Positions 60,299 to 64,000 of a stretch of DNA of 64,000 nt are shown piece by piece. Below the pieces are notes generated by a model, which had not been told where the DNA came from, did no database searches, and saw nothing but the letters and a program-made list of their open reading frames with translations. Position numbers and translations under genes: made by a program. Numbering within the stretch: the stretch's first letter is position 1; every line of letters starts with the position of its first letter. Source of the DNA: Rhodovarius lipocyclicus (GTDB lineage Bacteria > Pseudomonadota > Alphaproteobacteria > Acetobacterales > Acetobacteraceae); assembly GCF_009900765.1 (NCBI RefSeq), contig NZ_JAAABL010000004.1:62001-126000 (forward strand), read 5' to 3'.

Positions 60299-62173
60299 TC
60301 AGGCGGCGCGGGCGAAAAACGCCCGCTGCGCGGCCACGGCGCGGGCCGCGCGGTCCAGCACGGCGGCCTCCGCGCGGCCCGCACGCTCCAGCCGCGCGGC
60401 GGCCAGGGCCAGGGCGGGGCCGGCCGCGCCGGGGTCCTGGCGCATCCGCCGCAGCGCGGTCGCCACGGCGCGGGCGCAGCCAGGGGGCAGCTCCTGCCGC
60501 GCCAGGGCCTGCAGCCGCAGCGCGGCACTGCCCAGCGCCAGCACCGCCAGCCCGCCATCGCTGGCCGAGATCTCCCGCTCGGCGGTCTTTTCCGTCCAGC
60601 CCACCAGCCGCAACAGGCGGTGGTACAGCCGCGCGCGCCACAGCTCGGCGCTGGGCGTGGCGCCCGGGGCGGCCATGTCGCGCAATTCCCGCACCATCAT
60701 CGCGATCAGCACATCCATCCGCCGCCGGGCGTCGGTCGGGTAGACGAAGCGGTAGAAGCCCAGCGCCACCAGCGGCCCCGCCACCACCGCGACACCCATC
60801 GCCAGGGAGGACAGGACACTCCCCTCCAGCGGGTAGTGCGGCTGGGAGAGCAGCAGCATGACCATATTGTAGTCGAAGCTCATCGGCATGGTCCGCCGGT
60901 GGGCCACCAGCGGCGCGCCCAGCAGGATGAAGGGCATCATCATCAGAATCAGTTGCTGCGCATCCCCGGCCCAGGGCCAGGCGAGCCAGCGGCAGGCCAG
61001 CGCCCCCGCCACCCCGATCACCTGCCCCCGCGCCACGAAACGCATCATCAGCGCCGGATTGTCCATGGTGGAGAACAGCGAGGTCATCACAGCGATGCCC
61101 AGCAGCATGAAGGGCGCGCCGGGCCAGCCCGTCAGCACCCACAGCGCGCCCACGGCCAGCATGGCGCCCACGGCGCGGATCAGCGCCTGGCGCGCACCCA
61201 CCCAATCCTGGTGCAGCACCAGCGGGTGCGAGGGCCGCGCCGCGCCGGAGCCCGGCCCGCCCTCCAGCGGCCGGGCCAGGGCGGGTTCCAACCGGTCCAG
61301 CATCTCCCGCAGCGGGGCATCGGCGGCCTGGTGCGCGCGGCGCAGGGCCTCCAGCGGAGAGGCCGTGGCCTCCAGCGCCATGGCGGCCTCCTCCAGCGCC
61401 GCGGCGGCCACCGGCTGCGCGGCTTGCGGGTATTTCAGCCACAGGATCGCCGCGACCTCCGCCGTCAGCAGCCGCCGCACCGCGCGCACCGCCTGGCGGG
61501 ACCGCAGAGAGCCCGCGCCATGCGGGTCCAGCATCTCCTCGATCGCCGCCATCTCCCGCAGCAGGGCGTGGGGGTGTTCGCCCGCCGGCGCGCCGCGCAG
61601 GTGGTCGGCCATGGCGCGCAGCAGCCGCGCGGTCAGGCGGCGGCCGCGGCCCAGCACCGTGTCCTCGGCCAGGGCCGGGGTGAACAGCCAGCCGACGACC
61701 AGCGCCGTCAGCACGCCGACCAGCACGGTGGCCAGCCGGTCCGCGCCCAGCAGCAGCACATGGTCTGGGTGGGCGGTGTCCAGCAGCGCCACCATGGCCG
61801 CCGAATACCCGGCCAGGATGCTGCCATAGGCGACGAAGCCCCGCAGCACATTGCCCCAGAAGGCGCACAGCCCGATCCAGGCCGCGAGCCCCAGCACCAG
61901 CCCCAGCGGCTGCCCGCCGCTGGCCCACATCAGCCCCACCCCCGCCAGCGTGCCGGCCACGGTGCCGATGCAGCGGAACAGGCTCTTTTCCAGCAACTGC
62001 CCGCGCGTGGGCTGGGAGGTGGCCCAGACGGTCATCGCCGACCATTGCGGGTGCTCCAGCCCCAGCGCCCAGGCCAGGTACAGCGCCAGGCACGCCCCCA
62101 GCGCGGTGCGCAGCGCGAAGGCCAGGCGCGGCGGATCGAAGCCCAGCCGGGCCGCGAGGGACACGGCGCTCAT
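60299..62173 (-). CDS. FUSC-family (AaeB-like) efflux membrane protein
   Basis: 624 aa. Two sets of about five or six membrane helices (FALRTALGACLALYLAWALG, AWIGLCAFWGNVLRGFVAYG; second half VGAMLAVGALWVLTGWPGA, QVIGVAGALACRWLAW) separated by soluble helical parts, as in aromatic carboxylic acid exporter AaeB and FUSC proteins. It probably exports an aromatic or lipophilic acid. The start overlaps the MarR stop by 4 bp, so the pair forms an operon under MarR control. Confidence 0.86.
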   Translation of the reverse strand: MSAVSLAARLGFDPPRLAFALRTALGACLALYLAWALGLEHPQWSAMTVWATSQPTRGQLLEKSLFRCIGTVAGTLAGVGLMWASGGQPLGLVLGLAAWIGLCAFWGNVLRGFVAYGSILAGYSAAMVALLDTAHPDHVLLLGADRLATVLVGVLTALVVGWLFTPALAEDTVLGRGRRLTARLLRAMADHLRGAPAGEHPHALLREMAAIEEMLDPHGAGSLRSRQAVRAVRRLLTAEVAAILWLKYPQAAQPVAAAALEEAAMALEATASPLEALRRAHQAADAPLREMLDRLEPALARPLEGGPGSGAARPSHPLVLHQDWVGARQALIRAVGAMLAVGALWVLTGWPGAPFMLLGIAVMTSLFSTMDNPALMMRFVARGQVIGVAGALACRWLAWPWAGDAQQLILMMMPFILLGAPLVAHRRTMPMSFDYNMVMLLLSQPHYPLEGSVLSSLAMGVAVVAGPLVALGFYRFVYPTDARRRMDVLIAMMVRELRDMAAPGATPSAELWRARLYHRLLRLVGWTEKTAEREISASDGGLAVLALGSAALRLQALARQELPPGCARAVATALRRMRQDPGAAGPALALAAARLERAGRAEAAVLDRAARAVAAQRAFFARAA

Positions 62174-62613
62174 GCCCCACCCCGCAGCCGGGCCAGCCCG
62201 GCCTCGATGCGGGCGAAGGCATCCAGCATCCCCTCCAGCTCCCGGTCGGACAGGTCGGCCAGCATCTCGGTCTCGGCGGCGATCAGGAATTCGCGCAGCG
62301 CGGCCACCCGCTCCCGGCCGGCGGGGGTCAGGAACAGCTGGCGCGCGCGGCGGTCATGCTCGCCCGGGCGGCGCTCCACCAACCCCTGCCCGGCCAATAT
62401 GTCGATCAGCCGCACCAGGGACGACGCATCGAGCCCCAGCCGCGCGGCCAGATCCTTCTGCGTGATGCCGTCCCCGGCCTGTTGCAGATGGATCAGCGTG
62501 GTCCAGGTGGCGTCGGACAGGCCGGCGCGCAGCAGCTGTTCATCCAGGGTGCGGCGCCATTGGCGGGCCAGCACGACGAAGCGGAAGCCGAATTGGAAGC
62601 GTGGGGGCAGCAT
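62170..62613 (-). CDS. MarR-family regulator of the FUSC pump
   Basis: 147 aa. Winged helix: RAGLSDATWTTLIHLQQAGDGITQKDLAARLGLDASSLVRLIDIL (residues about 28-72), wing with VERRPGEHDRRARQLFLTPAG, then C-terminal dimer helices. MarR proteins release DNA when bound to phenolic ligands. It is the first gene of marR-FUSC and lies 15 bp from its likely operator at 62628-62651. No Cys, so redox control is unlikely. Confidence 0.9.
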   Translation of the reverse strand: MLPPRFQFGFRFVVLARQWRRTLDEQLLRAGLSDATWTTLIHLQQAGDGITQKDLAARLGLDASSLVRLIDILAGQGLVERRPGEHDRRARQLFLTPAGRERVAALREFLIAAETEMLADLSDRELEGMLDAFARIEAGLARLRGGA

Positions 62614-62627
62614 GGTCGGTGGGATAC

Positions 62628-62651
62628 AATTGATTTGTATTCAAATCAATT
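62628..62651. promoter_or_regulatory. MarR operator palindrome
   Basis: Perfect inverted repeat with 10-bp arms AATTGATTTG and CAAATCAATT around TATT, directly upstream of the marR start. AT-rich and palindromic, as MarR sites are; likely autoregulatory. Confidence 0.8.
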
Positions 62652-62901
62652 ACTGAAACCGCTTTGCCCGGATCGCGGCGCCGGAAGTAGCATCGCTCCC
62701 TCGCCATGGAGCGGCCCGATGCGTGTTCCCGTCCTGCTCGCCCTGCCGGCCCTGGCCGGCGCCGGTGGGAACTGAAACGTTCCGGCACGAAAAATAACGG
62801 GCGGCGCCTGCAACCCGCATCTCCTTCAACTGTTTACCTCCCGATCGCTCGCGCGCCAGGACAAGCCGGACGCGTTCGCATGCGATCACAGGGAGGGCAC
62901 G
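62652..62901. other. Gene-free region with a signal-peptide-like mini frame
   Basis: About 250 bp. The frame 62719-62775 encodes MRVPVLLALPALAGAGGN and stops, resembling a bare signal peptide; it may be the decayed start of an exported protein. GGGAGGG (about 62891) is the ribosome site of the next gene. No other feature recognised. Confidence 0.4.
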
Positions 62902-63351
62902 ATGACACGCCCCTTAGCTTCGTTGGCGTTCGCGGCGGCCATCCTCGGCGCCGCCCCGGCCATACCCGCCGCCATGGCCCAGACGCCCGGCGCGCCCCAG
63001 GCCGCCGTCACCCATGTCCAGACCGCGAATGAACTCGCCGCGGTCTGCGATCCCGCCGGGAACGGCGTGCCGCGGCTGGAGTCCATCGCCTATTGCCAAG
63101 GCTTCCTGACCAGCTTCGGCCAGTATCACGCGCTGCTCTATCCCCAGGGCGGCCCCACCCGGCCGCTGTTCTGCGTGCCTGTCCCGGGCCCCAGCATCGC
63201 CCAGGCCGGCATCGCCTTCGCCGCCTGGACCCGGGCCAACCCCCAGCACGGCAACGAGCCGGCGCTGGATGGCCTGCTGCGCTGGGCCCAGGCGAGCTTC
63301 CCCTGCCCGGCGGCCCCGATGCGGCCCTCGACCACCCGCAGCAGACTCTGA
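62902..63351 (+). CDS. Exported Rap1a/Tai-like domain protein
   Basis: 149 aa with a signal peptide (PLASLAFAAAILGAAPAIPAAMA). The mature part has the Rap1a/Tai pattern: NELAAVCDP, SIAYCQGFLTSFGQYHALL, RPLFCVPVP, IAQAGIAFAAWTRANPQHGNEPALDGLLRWAQASFPCP. Four Cys are spaced for two disulphides. Rap1a and Tai proteins are periplasmic immunity proteins against type VI amidases, but many family members stand alone, as this one does; no effector is nearby. Confidence 0.78.
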   Translation: MTRPLASLAFAAAILGAAPAIPAAMAQTPGAPQAAVTHVQTANELAAVCDPAGNGVPRLESIAYCQGFLTSFGQYHALLYPQGGPTRPLFCVPVPGPSIAQAGIAFAAWTRANPQHGNEPALDGLLRWAQASFPCPAAPMRPSTTRSRL

Positions 63352-63367
63352 GATCCAGGAGATGACC

Positions 63368-63676
63368 ATGCGCTCAACACCTCGCGTCTTCGCGCTCCTG
63401 GCCACCCTGGGCGCCGGCCTCGGCCTGGCGGGCTGCGAGAACATGTCGCCCACCCAGCAGAACATGGGGATCGGCGCCCTGGGCGGCGGCGCCCTGGGCG
63501 GGATCGTCGGCTCCTTCAGCGGCAATGCCGGTCTCGGCGCCCTGCTCGGCGCTGGCGTCGGCGGTGCCGGCGGCTACCTCTACAGCCAGTCCGAACAGTC
63601 CCGGCAGCCCTACGGGCGCAATGGGGGGTATCGCGGCAATTCCCGGCGCCAGGACATGCAGCAGCCCCGCTACTGA
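63368..63676 (+). CDS. Glycine-zipper lipoprotein
   Basis: 102 aa from the second ATG (63368), which has AGGAG at a proper distance; the first (63362) is too close. Lipoprotein signal VFALLATLGAGLGLAGCEN, then a glycine-zipper segment (GIGALGGGALGGIVGSFSGNAG and LGALLGAGVGGAGGYLY) and an Arg/Gln-rich tail. Related to YMGG-like outer-membrane proteins; likely an envelope component. It follows the Rap1a-like gene by 16 bp, so co-transcription is plausible. Confidence 0.85.
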   Translation: MRSTPRVFALLATLGAGLGLAGCENMSPTQQNMGIGALGGGALGGIVGSFSGNAGLGALLGAGVGGAGGYLYSQSEQSRQPYGRNGGYRGNSRRQDMQQPRY

Positions 63677-63766
63677 CGGCGGCCGGGCCGCCCGGCCCGG
63701 CAGCCCCCATTTTCACCGGCCCGCATCCGCAACACCGGAGCGGGCCAAGGATCAGGAATTCCCCTC

Positions 63767-63931
63767 ATGTCCCTCGGCCTCATTCTCCTCATCATCCTCG
63801 TCGTGGCGCTGCTTGGCGGCTTCAGCGGCGTGGGCGGCGGCTATGGCTACGGCTACGGCCACGGCAGCGTCGGCATCCTCGGCGTGCTGCTGGTCGTCGT
63901 CATCGTCCTCCTGGTGCTCGGACGCATCTGA
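63767..63931 (+). CDS. DUF3309 small membrane protein
   Basis: 54 aa: a hydrophobic start (MSLGLILLIILVVALLGG), a Gly/Tyr/His-rich middle (GGGYGYGYGHG) and a second hydrophobic segment (GILGVLLVVVIVLLVLGRI). This is the DUF3309 pattern, a common tiny membrane protein of alphaproteobacteria with no known role. Confidence 0.85.
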   Translation: MSLGLILLIILVVALLGGFSGVGGGYGYGYGHGSVGILGVLLVVVIVLLVLGRI

Positions 63932-63964
63932 AGCAGCACCATCCCAACCCGAAGGCAGGCAGGA

Positions 63965-64000
63965 ATGTCGAAGCAGAATATTCTGATGATTGCGATCGCG
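63965..64000 (+). CDS. Start of an unidentified gene, cut by the window edge
   Basis: ATG at 63965 preceded by GGCAGGA, coding MSKQNILMIAIA up to the window end. Too short to identify. Confidence 0.5.
   Translation, partial: MSKQNILMIAIA

Noticed and set aside
62719-62775. Small peptide gene MRVPVLLALPALAGAGGN
   Set aside because: No ribosome site and no continuation; probably a decayed signal peptide or chance.

Overview
The window is GC-rich alphaproteobacterial chromosome, most likely from the Acetobacteraceae (Roseomonas-like). The grounds are gene content and order (Lrp / trxB / LsrB-VtlR-type LysR / AbcR-like sRNA, DUF815 ATPase next to yajC, guaB-rsmB-guaA cluster, RlmE, Ppx/GppA), the codon bias, and highly structured GC-rich intergenic palindromes. 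I ran no database search; family names come from motifs and context.

Layout. 1-9484: the end of a molybdenum hydroxylase large subunit, a globin-coupled chemoreceptor, a SYLF protein, BioY, and a minus-strand chain ctaA / six-PAS histidine kinase / tldD joined by 4-bp stop-start overlaps. 9607-16165: glycosyltransferase plus VTT membrane protein, yajC, a DUF815 ATPase plus metallo-hydrolase, a CHAP-domain exported protein and an MFS carrier. 16170-26413: polA with a small zinc-finger gene, an alpha/beta hydrolase lipoprotein, a Tat-type superoxide dismutase, an HIBYL-CoA hydrolase-like protein, and the lrp / trxB / lsrB-vtlR / sRNA redox-regulatory block. 26501-31699: an aromatic-ring catabolism operon (flavin monooxygenase, FAH-family enzyme, extradiol dioxygenase, Bug-type solute-binding protein) divergent from an IclR regulator with a perfect palindromic operator.

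32259-51268 is a genomic island of about 19 kb in the 3' end of guaA. It has a tyrosine integrase beside guaA, an AlpA-type regulator, and a direct-repeat att pair whose distal copy still spells the last GuaA codons with synonymous changes. Cargo is a short prokaryotic Argonaute with an APAZ partner, a HipBA toxin-antitoxin pair with a gamma-glutamylcyclotransferase-like gene, and a Trb-type type IV secretion cluster. The island looks decayed by internal deletions. The APAZ gene abuts a 5'-truncated helicase head to head with no effector domain; ardC is fused in frame to the 3' part of traG; trbB is fused to the interior of trbE, with trbC, trbD and the relaxase gone. It is probably not self-transmissible.

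51250-64000 returns to core chromosome: guaA, a GNAT acetyltransferase, rsmB, guaB, rlmE, ppx/gppA, tRNA-Gln(CTG), an AbgB-like amidohydrolase, a MarR-FUSC efflux operon with a near-perfect operator, and small envelope proteins (Rap1a/Tai-like, glycine-zipper lipoprotein, DUF3309). Two families of intergenic palindromic repeats are dispersed through the core chromosome. In one of them the repeat supplies the stop codon of the neighbouring gene in both copies.
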